A stretch of 45,257 bases of DNA from Gemmiger sp. (GCA_028710135.1 JAQUSS010000006.1:1-45257); one strand, 5' to 3'; numbered from the stretch's first letter, positions 1 to 9,000 are shown. The notes: generated by a model not told the origin, from the sequence alone. Made by a program: numbers and translations.

Positions 1-6
1 AGGGTC

Positions 7-160
7 GGCCACCATGTATGGTGGCCCTACGGAATTACGGCATGAATTTGGGGGTTACACCGTGGGGGCCAACGCGCCCTGGCAAAATTTGTGCCGCCTA
101 CCACATGGGGGCCTCCGTAGGGGCACGATACATCGTGCCCGCCCAATGGGGGTGACGAGG
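7..160. repeat. Palindromic repeat cluster 1 (type A at 7-26, type B at 121-140)
   Basis: A = GGCCACCATGTATGGTGGCC, B = GGGCACGATACATCGTGCCC; B is followed by GCCCAATGGGGGTGACGAGG. Confidence 0.9.
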
Positions 161-186
161 TTTGGCATGAATCTGCCCCCCCATCC

Positions 187-219
187 GCCTGCTTACGAAC
201 ATCGGTAAGCAGGCTTTTT
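187..219 (+). terminator. Rho-independent terminator
   Basis: GCCTGCTTAC-GAACATCG-GTAAGCAGGC followed by TTTTT; probably ends a gene upstream of the window. Confidence 0.8.
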
Positions 220-267
220 CTTTTGCCGGGGTCACGCGCTTTTTTAAAGTGTTTGCCGGGCATTCCC

Positions 268-317
268 TTGACTTTCATTTTTCGTATGGTATAATTCTAC
301 CTAACGGTAGGTAGAAT
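268..317 (+). promoter_or_regulatory. Promoter with overlapping palindromic operator upstream of TetR-family gene
   Basis: TTGACT (268-273), 16 bp, TATAAT (290-295); perfect inverted repeat ATTCTACCTA-ACGG-TAGGTAGAAT (294-317). Confidence 0.8.
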
Positions 318-339
318 ATTGTGATGGAGGAACGTTGCC

Positions 340-939
340 ATGGATAGCAAGGATAACGCCACAAAAAAACGAATCCTGGAGGCTATGTGTACGCTGGTGG
401 CACAGCGGGGGTACGATAAAGCCTCCATCGGGCAGCTTGCGGATGCCATTGGCATCAAAAAAGCCTCGGTGTATTACTACTTCAAATCCAAAGAGGAAAT
501 TTTTTTAAGCCTCGTTTCCGCACTTTACGAGGATGACTACCTGCAAAGCCCGCTGCTTTTGCAGCCGGATATCGACGCCCCCGGCTTTCAGGCCGAATTG
601 CTGCATTTTGGCGATGCGCTGATTGATTCCTATTTTGAAAACCCGGATATCCGCAAGGTGTATGCGGAAATTGATTTGCAAACCACAAGGATTCCGGCGC
701 TGAAAGAATTTGTTTATGCGGCGAACGAGCGGCTCAACCAATTTCTTTTGCGGTGCATGGCGCAGGGCGTTGCCATCGGCGCATTTCCGCAGGATTTTAA
801 TGCAGCGGTCAACGCCGAGCTTTTGTACACGCTGCTGGTCGGGATCGATGCCGCCATTTTGTATGACCTACCCATTGATACAAAGGCCGTGTGGCGCGAG
901 GCAATTTTGAAGCTATTTATACGAAAGGATTCCCGGTAA
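340..939 (+). CDS. TetR/AcrR family transcriptional regulator
   Basis: N-terminal HTH pattern KKRILEAMCTLVAQRGYDKASIGQLADAIGIKKASVYYYFKSKEEIF. Confidence 0.93.
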   Translation: MDSKDNATKKRILEAMCTLVAQRGYDKASIGQLADAIGIKKASVYYYFKSKEEIFLSLVSALYEDDYLQSPLLLQPDIDAPGFQAELLHFGDALIDSYFENPDIRKVYAEIDLQTTRIPALKEFVYAANERLNQFLLRCMAQGVAIGAFPQDFNAAVNAELLYTLLVGIDAAILYDLPIDTKAVWREAILKLFIRKDSR

Positions 940-942
940 AGT

Positions 943-2283
943 ATGACAGAACGTCAGTTTGCAACACTTCCTATCAAAAAAGTGTTCTTTTATTTAACGA
1001 TTCCCAGCATTTTAAGCATGGTGTTTTCCTCCGTGTATATGATGGCGGACGGCATTTTTGTCGGCCGCTTTATCGGCTCCCAGGCGCTGGCGGCGGTAAA
1101 CCTTGTCATGCCTATCATGACGATTGTGCTGGCGCTGCCCAACATGGTTGCGGTTGGCTCCTCGGTCAAGGTGTCCACCGCGCTGGGGGAGGGCGCGGTG
1201 GAAAAGGCAAAGCGCTTGTTTTCGGCCAGCGTCCTGATGGTGGTTGGCACCGGGCTTGTGTTCACGCTGCTGGGCATTCTTTTTCTCAAGCCGCTCATCT
1301 ACATGGCCATCCAAGACGCGGCCCTTGCGGCCTTCGCCTACGATTACGCGCGCTTTTTTGTTTATGGCCTGCCGTTTATTATGCCCTTGTTTGCCATGGA
1401 TAACTTTTTGCGCGTTTGTGGCAAAGCAAAATACAGTATGTGCGTAAACGTGGTGGTTTCGGTGCTAAATATTGCGCTGGACTGGTTTTTTATTGTGCGG
1501 CTTGGCTTGGGAATCGAATTTTCGGCAATTTCCAGCGTCATCAGCATGATGCTGGGCTCAGTGTTTTGCTTTGCGCCGTTTTTTACCAAAAAAATGACAC
1601 TGCATTTTGCAAAGCCGCAGATATCCGCAAAAGAGGTTGTGGGCATTTTGTACAACGGCAGCTCCGAGTTTTTTAGCGGGGTTGCCGGGTCCTTTCTTGC
1701 AACGGTCATCAACGGTTTTCTGCTGGCCCTTGGCGGCGCAACGGCCGTGGCAAGCTATGGCATTGTCATGTACATCGACACGCTGCTGGTTGGCGTGTTG
1801 TACGGCGTTTTGGACGCAATACAACCGGCGGTCAGCTACAATTTGGGCGCCAAGGAAATTGGCAGAACCTTCTCCTTTTTCAAAATTTCCAGCATCACAA
1901 CCGCGGCGGTATCGCTGGTTTGCATGGTGGGGATTCTGGCTTTCCCCGATGTTTTGGCCGGTATCTTTGCAAAGGGCGGCGACAAAGAGGTGACGGAGAT
2001 GACGATTGCCGCGCTGATTCTCTTCGCGCCCTCCTACCTGTTCACCTGGTACAACATGGTAACCAGCGCCTTTTTAACCGCCATGGACCGGCCCAAAGAA
2101 TCGATGCGGATTATGGCGTTTCGGGCCATTCTGTTCCCGCTGCTTTGCCTGGTTTTGCTCACCTTGTTTATGGGCGTTTACGGTGTGTTTTTTGCAGCAA
2201 CCCTCTCCGGTGGCCTCACGTTTATCGCCGCGGTGGTCATCTGGAATAAATCGGCCCGACAACTGCGCGGCGTATCGGGGTGA
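943..2283 (+). CDS. MATE family efflux transporter
   Basis: 446 aa polytopic protein, MTERQFATLPIKKVFFYLTIPSILSMVFSSVYMMADGIFVGRFIG; follows TetR by 3 nt. Confidence 0.92.
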   Translation: MTERQFATLPIKKVFFYLTIPSILSMVFSSVYMMADGIFVGRFIGSQALAAVNLVMPIMTIVLALPNMVAVGSSVKVSTALGEGAVEKAKRLFSASVLMVVGTGLVFTLLGILFLKPLIYMAIQDAALAAFAYDYARFFVYGLPFIMPLFAMDNFLRVCGKAKYSMCVNVVVSVLNIALDWFFIVRLGLGIEFSAISSVISMMLGSVFCFAPFFTKKMTLHFAKPQISAKEVVGILYNGSSEFFSGVAGSFLATVINGFLLALGGATAVASYGIVMYIDTLLVGVLYGVLDAIQPAVSYNLGAKEIGRTFSFFKISSITTAAVSLVCMVGILAFPDVLAGIFAKGGDKEVTEMTIAALILFAPSYLFTWYNMVTSAFLTAMDRPKESMRIMAFRAILFPLLCLVLLTLFMGVYGVFFAATLSGGLTFIAAVVIWNKSARQLRGVSG

Positions 2284-2371
2284 AATTGGCACCACGCCCG
2301 TGGTGGGGCACAAATTTGCACCGCGCCCGGGTCGCGGGCCAAACCCGCACCAGGCACCACGCCGGGGGTGC

Positions 2372-2848
2372 GGCCACCATGTATGGTGGCCCTACGGAGG
2401 TTGTGGCCATGGTGAAATTGGCACAGCCCGCCATATAGAGGCCTCTGTAGGGGCACGATGTATCGTGCCCGCCCAATGGGGGTGACGGGGTTAGGAAAAA
2501 ATTGTGCCGTGCGCCGTATGATGGCGAAATTTGCGCCACGCGCCTGTGTCGCGACAACCCCCGCACCATGCGCCATGCGGGGGGGGGCGGCCACCATGTA
2601 TGGTGGCCCTACGGAGGTTGTGGCGGGGGCAAGGCACCATGGTAAAATTGGCACCGCCCGCCAGACGGGTTGCGGCGAAAATGTTTGCGGGTGGCCCGGT
2701 GCAATGCCCACAAGGGCCTGCAACCGCCTGCATAAAAAAGGTCGAACAGAATTCCCAAAAGGGTTTCCTGTTCGGCCTTTTTGCTGTAAAATCCGCCACC
2801 ACACAGGGGTGGGCGGCGGCCTCCGTAGGGGCACGATACATCGTGCCC
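2372..2848. repeat. Palindromic repeat cluster 2 (A 2372-2391, B 2451-2470, A 2589-2608, B 2829-2848)
   Basis: Copies of the A/B palindromes; alternating A-B-A-B in the convergent intergenic region between the MATE and PHP genes. Confidence 0.9.
2734..2783. terminator. Bidirectional terminator inside repeat cluster 2
   Basis: AAAAAAGGTCGAACAGAATTCCC-AAAA-GGGTTTCCTGTTCGGCCTTTTT; A-tract and T-tract flank the stem. Confidence 0.75.
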
Positions 2849-3023
2849 GCCCAATGGGGGTGACGAGGTTAGGAAAAATTTGCGCCGCGCCTGTGTTGCG
2901 GCAACCCCCGTACCATGCGCCATGCCGGGGGGCGGCCAACGCGCCATGGCTTTGCCCCGCCACATGGGGTTGCGGCCAAAATGTTTGCGGCCAAAATGTT
3001 TGCGGGTGGCCCGGTGTGATGCT

Positions 3024-4010
3024 TTAGTTCCCTGCCAGGGCGGGCAGTACGCCGGCGGCTTTTAGGGCGGATAGGATGCGGGGGGTGGCGGCATCGCCGT
3101 GGTGGCCGCACAGGGAGATGGCGGGCTTGGTTTTGCCGTGGAAATCGCTGCCGCAGGTTACAAGCAGGCCGTGCGCCTGCGCAAACGCGTCAAAATGCGC
3201 GGCTTCGGCTTCGCTGTGGTAGGAGGAGTAGGCCTCGATGCCGTCGATGCCGGTGGCGGCAATTTGCGCAAGCAGGGCATCGTCGCCCTGCAAATTTTGG
3301 CCGGGGTGGGCCAGCACCGCAATGCCGCCCGCGCGGTGGAGCAGCGCCACTGCCGCCTCCAGCGAGATATAGCGGATGGGCTGGTAGGCGGGCTTGCCCT
3401 GCGAAAAATAGTCCCAGTAAAAATTGACAAAGGGGTTATCGGCCCGCTTGCCGCCGGGCAGGTAGGGACGCAAAATTTCGTGCTGGGGGGTATCGGTGCG
3501 CGCAAGGTAAATTTCCGCAATCTGTTCGCCGGTTATCCCGCTGCCGTTGGTGGCGGTGGCCAGCGCCTCGGGGGGGAGGGGGATGCCGGTAACCTGTTCA
3601 ATTTGGGCGATTTTTTGGGCGGCGGCGCGTTGCTCCTGCCCAAGAATATCGGCCTCAATCTCGGCAAAAATTGGCATCGTATCGTCAAAATGGTAGCCAA
3701 GCAGGTGGAGGTTGTGCCCCGCGTAGGTGCAATCCAGCTCCACGCCGGAAATGGCCACCACCCCAAACTGGGGGGCCAGGGTTAGCGCTTCGGGCAGCGC
3801 GCGCACGGTGTTATGGTCGGCAATGGCGAGATAGGTTGCCCCCGCCCCTTGGCACCGGCGCAAAATTTCAGCAACCGGGAATTCGCCATCGTCGCTGTAC
3901 AGGGTATGGACGTGCAAATCTATTTTTTCGCCGCCGCCGTTGGTGGGGCCTGCCCCCGGCATTTGCCGGGCGGGGCCGGTTGGGTTCGCATACATGGAAT
4001 CGGTGGCCAT
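3024..4010 (-). CDS. PHP domain-containing metal-dependent phosphoesterase
   Basis: DLHVHTLYSDDGEFPVAEILRRCQGAGATYLAIADHNTV and C-terminal GSDFHGKTKP motifs. Confidence 0.88.
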   Translation of the reverse strand: MATDSMYANPTGPARQMPGAGPTNGGGEKIDLHVHTLYSDDGEFPVAEILRRCQGAGATYLAIADHNTVRALPEALTLAPQFGVVAISGVELDCTYAGHNLHLLGYHFDDTMPIFAEIEADILGQEQRAAAQKIAQIEQVTGIPLPPEALATATNGSGITGEQIAEIYLARTDTPQHEILRPYLPGGKRADNPFVNFYWDYFSQGKPAYQPIRYISLEAAVALLHRAGGIAVLAHPGQNLQGDDALLAQIAATGIDGIEAYSSYHSEAEAAHFDAFAQAHGLLVTCGSDFHGKTKPAISLCGHHGDAATPRILSALKAAGVLPALAGN

Positions 4011-4114
4011 AGGTACAACCTCGTTTCATGTTTTTTGTGTGGTGTCGGTGGGCGGGGCGGGGGCAAGGCACCATGGTAAAATTGGCACCGCCCGCCACAG
4101 GGGGGCCTCTGTAG

Positions 4115-4545
4115 GGGCACGATATCTCGTGCCCGCCCAATGGGGGTAACGGGGTTAGGCAAAACGGGCCACGCGCCGTATGGGGGGCAAAAATTACGCG
4201 GTGCGCGTGTCGGGGATGAAATTTGCGCCGTGTGCCGTATCAAGGCAAAATTTGCGCCGTGCCTGTGTTGCGGCAACCCCCGCACCGCGCGTCGCGCCCG
4301 GGGGGCGGCCACCATGTATGGTGGCCCTACGGAGATTGCGGTGGGCACCATGGTAAAATTTGCACCGCCCGCCATATGGGGGCCTCTCTGTAGGGGCACG
4401 ATACATCGTGCCCGCCCAATGGGGGTGACGAGGCCTGGAAAAACGGGCCACACGCCGTATTGGGGCGGAATTTGCGCCGTGCCTGTGTTGCGGCCTCCCT
4501 GCACCGCGTGTCGCGCCCTGGGGGCGGCCACCATGTATGGTGGCC
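4115..4545. repeat. Palindromic repeat cluster 3 (B 4115-4134, A 4307-4326, B 4394-4413, A 4526-4545)
   Basis: Same A/B palindromes; the first B is a variant, GGGCACGATATCTCGTGCCC. Confidence 0.9.
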
Positions 4546-4646
4546 CTACGGAGGTTGCGGCGGGCACCATGGTAAAATTGGCCCCGCCCGCCCTGTGGTA
4601 TTCCGTCATGAATCGGGGGCTCCATCATGTCGGCCACCGCGGCCGG

Positions 4647-5033
4647 TTATTTATCGGCTCCGGCCAGCTTTTCCTCCGCCTCGGTTACCACATCGTCGTA
4701 ATGCTCGATTTTGGTGTTTAGCCGGGCCAGAATGCGCTGCATTTCCGCCATGCGGGCAAGAAGCTGCTCGCGCTGCTCCACCAAAATTTGTTTGCGGGCG
4801 GCGTGGGTGGCATCGCCCTGCTGAAACAGGGCCACATACTCAATCAGCGCCTCCACCGGGATGCCGGCGCTGCGCATACACTTGATAAATTCTACCCAGC
4901 CGCAGTCATTTTCCGAATAATCGCGGATGCCGCCCCCGGTTCGCCCCACGGGGGGCACCAGGCCAATCCGCTCGTAATAGCGCAGGGTATCGGCGGTTAA
5001 GGCGTACTTTTTGCTCACCTCGGCAATGGTCAT
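4647..5033 (-). CDS. MerR family transcriptional regulator
   Basis: MTIAEVSKKYALTADTLRYYERIGLVPPVGRTGGGIRDYSENDCGWVEFIKCMRSAGIPVEALIEYV. Confidence 0.93.
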   Translation of the reverse strand: MTIAEVSKKYALTADTLRYYERIGLVPPVGRTGGGIRDYSENDCGWVEFIKCMRSAGIPVEALIEYVALFQQGDATHAARKQILVEQREQLLARMAEMQRILARLNTKIEHYDDVVTEAEEKLAGADK

Positions 5034-5054
5034 GGCGTGTACCCTCCCTTGTTT

Positions 5055-5594
5055 TTATACCTGCTTGCCCATCTCGTAGGCCTGTTGCAGGGCGGGGCTG
5101 TTTTGAATTTCGCCCACCTGCCATACGCCGGTGCCGTACACAATGCCTTTTTCGTGCGCGTTGGGCAGGCAATCGGCGGTAAAACCGCGGAAACCGCTGA
5201 TGGTCCGCTGCATGGCGGCGGCATCGGTATCGGCGGCGGTTACAATAAAGTAAAAATCCTTGCCCGCAATCTCCTGGTAGCGGGGCACGGTGCGGTCAAT
5301 CATGGTTTTCATCTGGCCGTCCATGGTGTAAAAATAAACCGGCGTTGCCAGCACAATCACATCGGCCTGCACCAGCTTTTCAAGAAGCGCGGCCATATCG
5401 TCCCGCTGCACACATTGGTGGGTGGTGTTGCAAACGCCGCAGCCGGTGCAATAGTTGATTTTTTGGCTGCGCAAAAACACCTTTTCGGTGTCGTGCCCGC
5501 TCTCGCTTGCGCCCCGGATAAACGCATCGCACAGGGTATCGGAGTTGCCGCCCTTGCGGGGGCTGCCGGAAATGACAAGAACCTTTTTACGCAT
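5055..5594 (-). CDS. NAD(P)H-dependent FMN reductase / flavodoxin-like oxidoreductase
   Basis: MRKKVLVISGSPRKGGNSDTLCDAFIRGA, ATPVYFYTMDGQMKTMIDR; start moved from 5609 to the Met preceded by GAGGAA. Confidence 0.88.
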   Translation of the reverse strand: MRKKVLVISGSPRKGGNSDTLCDAFIRGASESGHDTEKVFLRSQKINYCTGCGVCNTTHQCVQRDDMAALLEKLVQADVIVLATPVYFYTMDGQMKTMIDRTVPRYQEIAGKDFYFIVTAADTDAAAMQRTISGFRGFTADCLPNAHEKGIVYGTGVWQVGEIQNSPALQQAYEMGKQV

Positions 5595-5690
5595 GATAAA
5601 ATTCCTCAATTCTTTTTATTATATTTTAAAATGTAGGAGCGCGTGGCCCGGCCCCCCCGCCGGTTGCCGGGCAGGCAAGGGCAGGGCGGT

Positions 5691-5742
5691 GGGGCGTTGG
5701 GGCGCTGGGGCGCTGGGGCGCTGGGGCGTTGGGGCGTTGGGG
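5691..5742 (+). repeat. 8-bp tandem repeat (GGGGCGYT)x6 + GGGG, G-quadruplex-like
   Basis: Seven GGGG runs separated by CGTT/CGCT. Confidence 0.95.
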
Positions 5743-5928
5743 ATGGCCCCTTCTGCGCCCCCCAATAGGCACCCAAAATATACGCCCTAAAATAAGTGCC
5801 TAAAATAGGCATGGATACGATAGGTATACCGCTAGTATACCGCACGGCGCGGCTATTTGCCAGCGGCAAAATCGGTGGAGGCCGCCAGGGCGTTTTGCGT
5901 CAGGGGCATGGTTTTCTCCTTTCCGTTT

Positions 5929-6351
5929 TCATTCGGGGTGTGCGGCCAGGGCGTTATAATCCGCGCTGTTTAACGGCTCACACCATTCGGTGGTGGCGCC
6001 TGCGGCGGGGGCCGCAATGGCCAGGTGCGCAAAGCAGCAATCTTCTGCCGCGCCGTGCCAGTGCTTTACCTCCGGCGGGATGTGTACCACGTCCCCGGCG
6101 CGCAGCGCCCGCGCCGGTTCGCCCCATGCCTGGTACCAGCCCCGCCCGCCGGTCACCAGCAAAATTTGGCCGCCCTTGTGGTGGATGTGCCAGTGGTTGC
6201 GGCAGCCCGGCGCAAAGGTTACGTTGGCAATGGACACCCCCTCGCGCTCGGTGGAAAGGGTGTGCAGGTAGCTGGTGCCATCAAAAAATGCGGCGTAGGC
6301 GGTATTTTCGCCGCCGGTTGGGAAAATAAATTGCTCCATATTCATGTCCAT
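5929..6351 (-). CDS. Cupin domain-containing protein
   Basis: HWHIHHKGGQILLVTGGRGWYQ...AGDVVHIPPEVKHWHGAAED metal-binding cupin motifs; start at 6351 supported by AAAGGAG. Confidence 0.9.
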   Translation of the reverse strand: MDMNMEQFIFPTGGENTAYAAFFDGTSYLHTLSTEREGVSIANVTFAPGCRNHWHIHHKGGQILLVTGGRGWYQAWGEPARALRAGDVVHIPPEVKHWHGAAEDCCFAHLAIAAPAAGATTEWCEPLNSADYNALAAHPE

Positions 6352-6365
6352 ATAAGTTGCTCCTT

Positions 6366-7538
6366 TCATCGGTACGCTTTTTCAAAAATTGCGGCACATT
6401 CTGCGTCCGAGAGCGGCACGCGGTCGCACGCAAACAGGCCGCCCATGGTGGCGCGGGCGTTTTGCGCCAGGGCCATGCACTCGGCTTTGGCAATGCCGTA
6501 GTCAGACATTTTTAGGTTTGCCACCCCGCAAGCCTGTTGTAGGTTTACAAGCGCGGTGATAAAATCCATCGGGGCGGCGGCATCGGCCATGCCTAGCGCC
6601 CGGGCCATTTTCACAAAGCGTTCATCGCAGGCGTGCTTCTCGATAAAATGGGTGTAGTACGCCTGCGAGAGCATAATCAGGCCCGCGCCGTGGGGGAGGT
6701 TGGGGTGGTAGGCGCTCATAGCGTGCTCCATAGAATGCTCGCTGGTGCAGGAGCCGACCACCATCGAATAGCCGGATAGGGTGTTTGCAAAGGCCATCTG
6801 CGCCCGCGCTTCGGCATCATCGCCGTTTTGAACGGCGCGGGGCAGGTATTTGCCCACATTCTCAATGGCGGCCAGGCCTACCAGTTCGCTCATCGGGTTG
6901 GCGGCGGCGGAAATATAGCCCTCCGTGGCGTGGAATAGGGTGTCAAAGCCCTGGTAGGCCGTGAAGGCGGGCGGCACGGTGCGCATCAGCTCGGGGTCCA
7001 CAATTGCCAAAACCGGGAACAGGCTATCCATGCCGCCGCAGCCGATTTTCTCGTGGGTTTCGGGGTTGGTAACAACGCCCCAGGCATCCACCTCACTGCC
7101 GGTGCCCGCGGTGGTGGTGATGGCAATTACCGGCAGCGGGGGGTGAACAAGCGGCTGGTTCCCCCCGGTGGCACCCGCCACGTAGGCCCAAAGGGGGCCG
7201 GGCTGGGGCGCGGCCATGGCAATCACCTTTGCGGCATCCAGCACCGAGCCGCCGCCCAGGGCCACCACAAAATCGCAGCCATTTTCCCGGGAAAAGGCGG
7301 CCCCTTCCTCCACCGTTGCTTTTTGCGGGTTGGCGCCGATTTTGCCAAACACCACGGCCTGTGCGCCCGCCAGGGCAAGCTGCTCTAGCGTGCGGTCAAG
7401 CGCGCCGCTTGTGCGGGCCGATTTGCCGTTGGAAATAACCACCAGCGCCTTTTTTCCCGGCATGGCCTGGGTGTGCAGGGCCGATAACTGCCCGGCCCCA
7501 AATAAAACCCGTGTGGGTAGGTATACCTGAAAATTCAT
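6366..7538 (-). CDS. Iron-containing alcohol dehydrogenase
   Basis: MNFQVYLPTRVLFGAGQLSALH..., GGGSVLDAAKVIA, HSMEHAMSAYHPNLPHGAGL; N-terminal extension in the ORF track to 7661 judged non-coding. Confidence 0.92.
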   Translation of the reverse strand: MNFQVYLPTRVLFGAGQLSALHTQAMPGKKALVVISNGKSARTSGALDRTLEQLALAGAQAVVFGKIGANPQKATVEEGAAFSRENGCDFVVALGGGSVLDAAKVIAMAAPQPGPLWAYVAGATGGNQPLVHPPLPVIAITTTAGTGSEVDAWGVVTNPETHEKIGCGGMDSLFPVLAIVDPELMRTVPPAFTAYQGFDTLFHATEGYISAAANPMSELVGLAAIENVGKYLPRAVQNGDDAEARAQMAFANTLSGYSMVVGSCTSEHSMEHAMSAYHPNLPHGAGLIMLSQAYYTHFIEKHACDERFVKMARALGMADAAAPMDFITALVNLQQACGVANLKMSDYGIAKAECMALAQNARATMGGLFACDRVPLSDAECAAIFEKAYR

Positions 7539-7594
7539 CAATGCTACACTCCTTTTTGTGCCCGTGCAGGGCGGTTGCTTCGGCTGTACCAAGA

Positions 7595-7624
7595 GGATAA
7601 CACCTGGAGTGAACTCGAAGTCAA
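7595..7624 (-). promoter_or_regulatory. MerR-type promoter upstream of the Fe-ADH gene
   Basis: Minus strand: TTGACT-TCGAGTTCACTCCAGGTG-TTATCC; 18-bp spacer holding the imperfect dyad CGAGT-TC-ACTCC. Confidence 0.75.
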
Positions 7625-7735
7625 GCCCTTTTTTTGAATTTTTTGAAAAAGAGGTGGCCAAGCATCACCGCGACACCCGATTTTTCCCGGGCCACGTTGG
7701 CCGCCACGATGATCAATCATCACCGCAACCCGTAG

Positions 7736-8387
7736 GGCCACCATACATGGTGGCCGCCCCCCGGCGTGGTGTGCGGTTTTTGGGTTGCCGAGGTGCGGCG
7801 GGCGGCCGTTCGGGCATGGTGGGTGGTGGCGATTTTGCCCCAACACGGGCGCGGTGCCGGTTTTTGCCAGGCCCCGTTACCCCCATAGGGCGGCCACCAT
7901 ATATGGTGGCCCTACAGAGGCCCCGCACCTCATAGGGCGGTGGCAATTTTCCCATGGCACATTGGCCGCCACGGAGGCCAATCATCACCGCAACCCGTAG
8001 GGCCACCATACATGGTGGCCGCCCCCCGGGCGGTGTTGTGGTTTTGGGGGTTGCCGGGGTCCGGCGGGTGGCCGTTCGGGCATGGCGGGTGGTGCCGATT
8101 TTGCCCCAACATGGGCGCGATGCCGGTTTTTACCGGGCCCCATTGGCCGCCACGGAGGCCAATCATCACCGCAACCCGTAGGGCCACCATACATGGTGGC
8201 CGCCCCCCGGCGGTGTTGTGGTTTTTTGGGGTTGCCAGGGTCCGGCGGGTGGCCGCCTGGGCATGGCGGGCGGTGCCGATTTTGCCCAGACACGGACGCG
8301 GTACAAATTTTATGCCCCAACATGGGTACGGTGCCGTTTTTGCCAGGCCCCGTTGGCCGCGTAGGGCGGCCACCATATATGGTGGCC
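7736..8387. repeat. Palindromic repeat cluster 4 (type A only: reverse 7736-7755, 8001-8020, 8182-8201; forward 7892-7911, 8368-8387)
   Basis: GGCCACCATACATGGTGGCC and forward versions; two reverse copies lie in a ~181-bp near-direct repeat. Confidence 0.9.
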
Positions 8388-8502
8388 CTACGGAGGCACC
8401 CCCGCTTCCCTCCCCCCCCTACACCAAAAATAAAAAAATGTGACATTTTGGGGCGTTTGGGGGTATCCTTGTCAGAACCGGTTCCCGAAGGAGGTAATTG
8501 CA

Positions 8503-9000
8503 ATCGACAATGCAGAATTTGAAACCTTGATGCAAACGTACCAGGATGTAATCTGGCGGGTGGCCCTCAACTATACCAAAAACCCAACCGATGCCGAGGA
8601 TGTGGCGCAAAACACCTTGCTGCGCATCTACCGCGCCAAAAGCACCCCGCCGCTTGGCGATGCGGCACACCTGCGCTACTGGGTGCTGCGCATTGCGGTA
8701 AACGAGAGCAAACGCTGGCTGGCGGCGCCCTGGCATATCCACCGACAACAAAGCCTGCCGCTGCCGGAGGAACTGCCCGCCACCACGGGCATGACCACGC
8801 GCGAGCAGACGCTGTATGCCGCGCTGGAAACCCTGCCCGCAAAGTATCGCATTACACTGTACCTATTTTATTACGAAGATTTGCCCGTGAAAGAGATTGC
8901 GGCGCTGCTCAACATTTCCGCCACGGCGGTCACCACCCGCCTTGCGCGGGGGCGGGGCGCGCTCAAGGCCCATTTGGAAGGAGTTTTTTTCGATGTGTGA
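8503..9000 (+). CDS. ECF RNA polymerase sigma-70 family factor
   Basis: NAEFETLMQTYQDVIWRVALNYTKNPTDAEDVAQNTLLRIYRA...LYLFYYEDLPVKEIAALLNISATAVTTRLARGRGALKAHLE; AAGGAGG lies 8 nt before an in-frame ATC at 8503 (ORF track starts at 8440). Confidence 0.88.
   Translation: MDNAEFETLMQTYQDVIWRVALNYTKNPTDAEDVAQNTLLRIYRAKSTPPLGDAAHLRYWVLRIAVNESKRWLAAPWHIHRQQSLPLPEELPATTGMTTREQTLYAALETLPAKYRITLYLFYYEDLPVKEIAALLNISATAVTTRLARGRGALKAHLEGVFFDV

Noticed and set aside
2178-2963. Long ORFs across repeat clusters (also 3920-4609, 4140-4721, 7930-8443, 25199-26200, 25309-26043)
   Set aside because: They arise from GC-rich repeats lacking stops in several frames; translations are Arg/Pro/Gly-rich repeats of the same palindromes.
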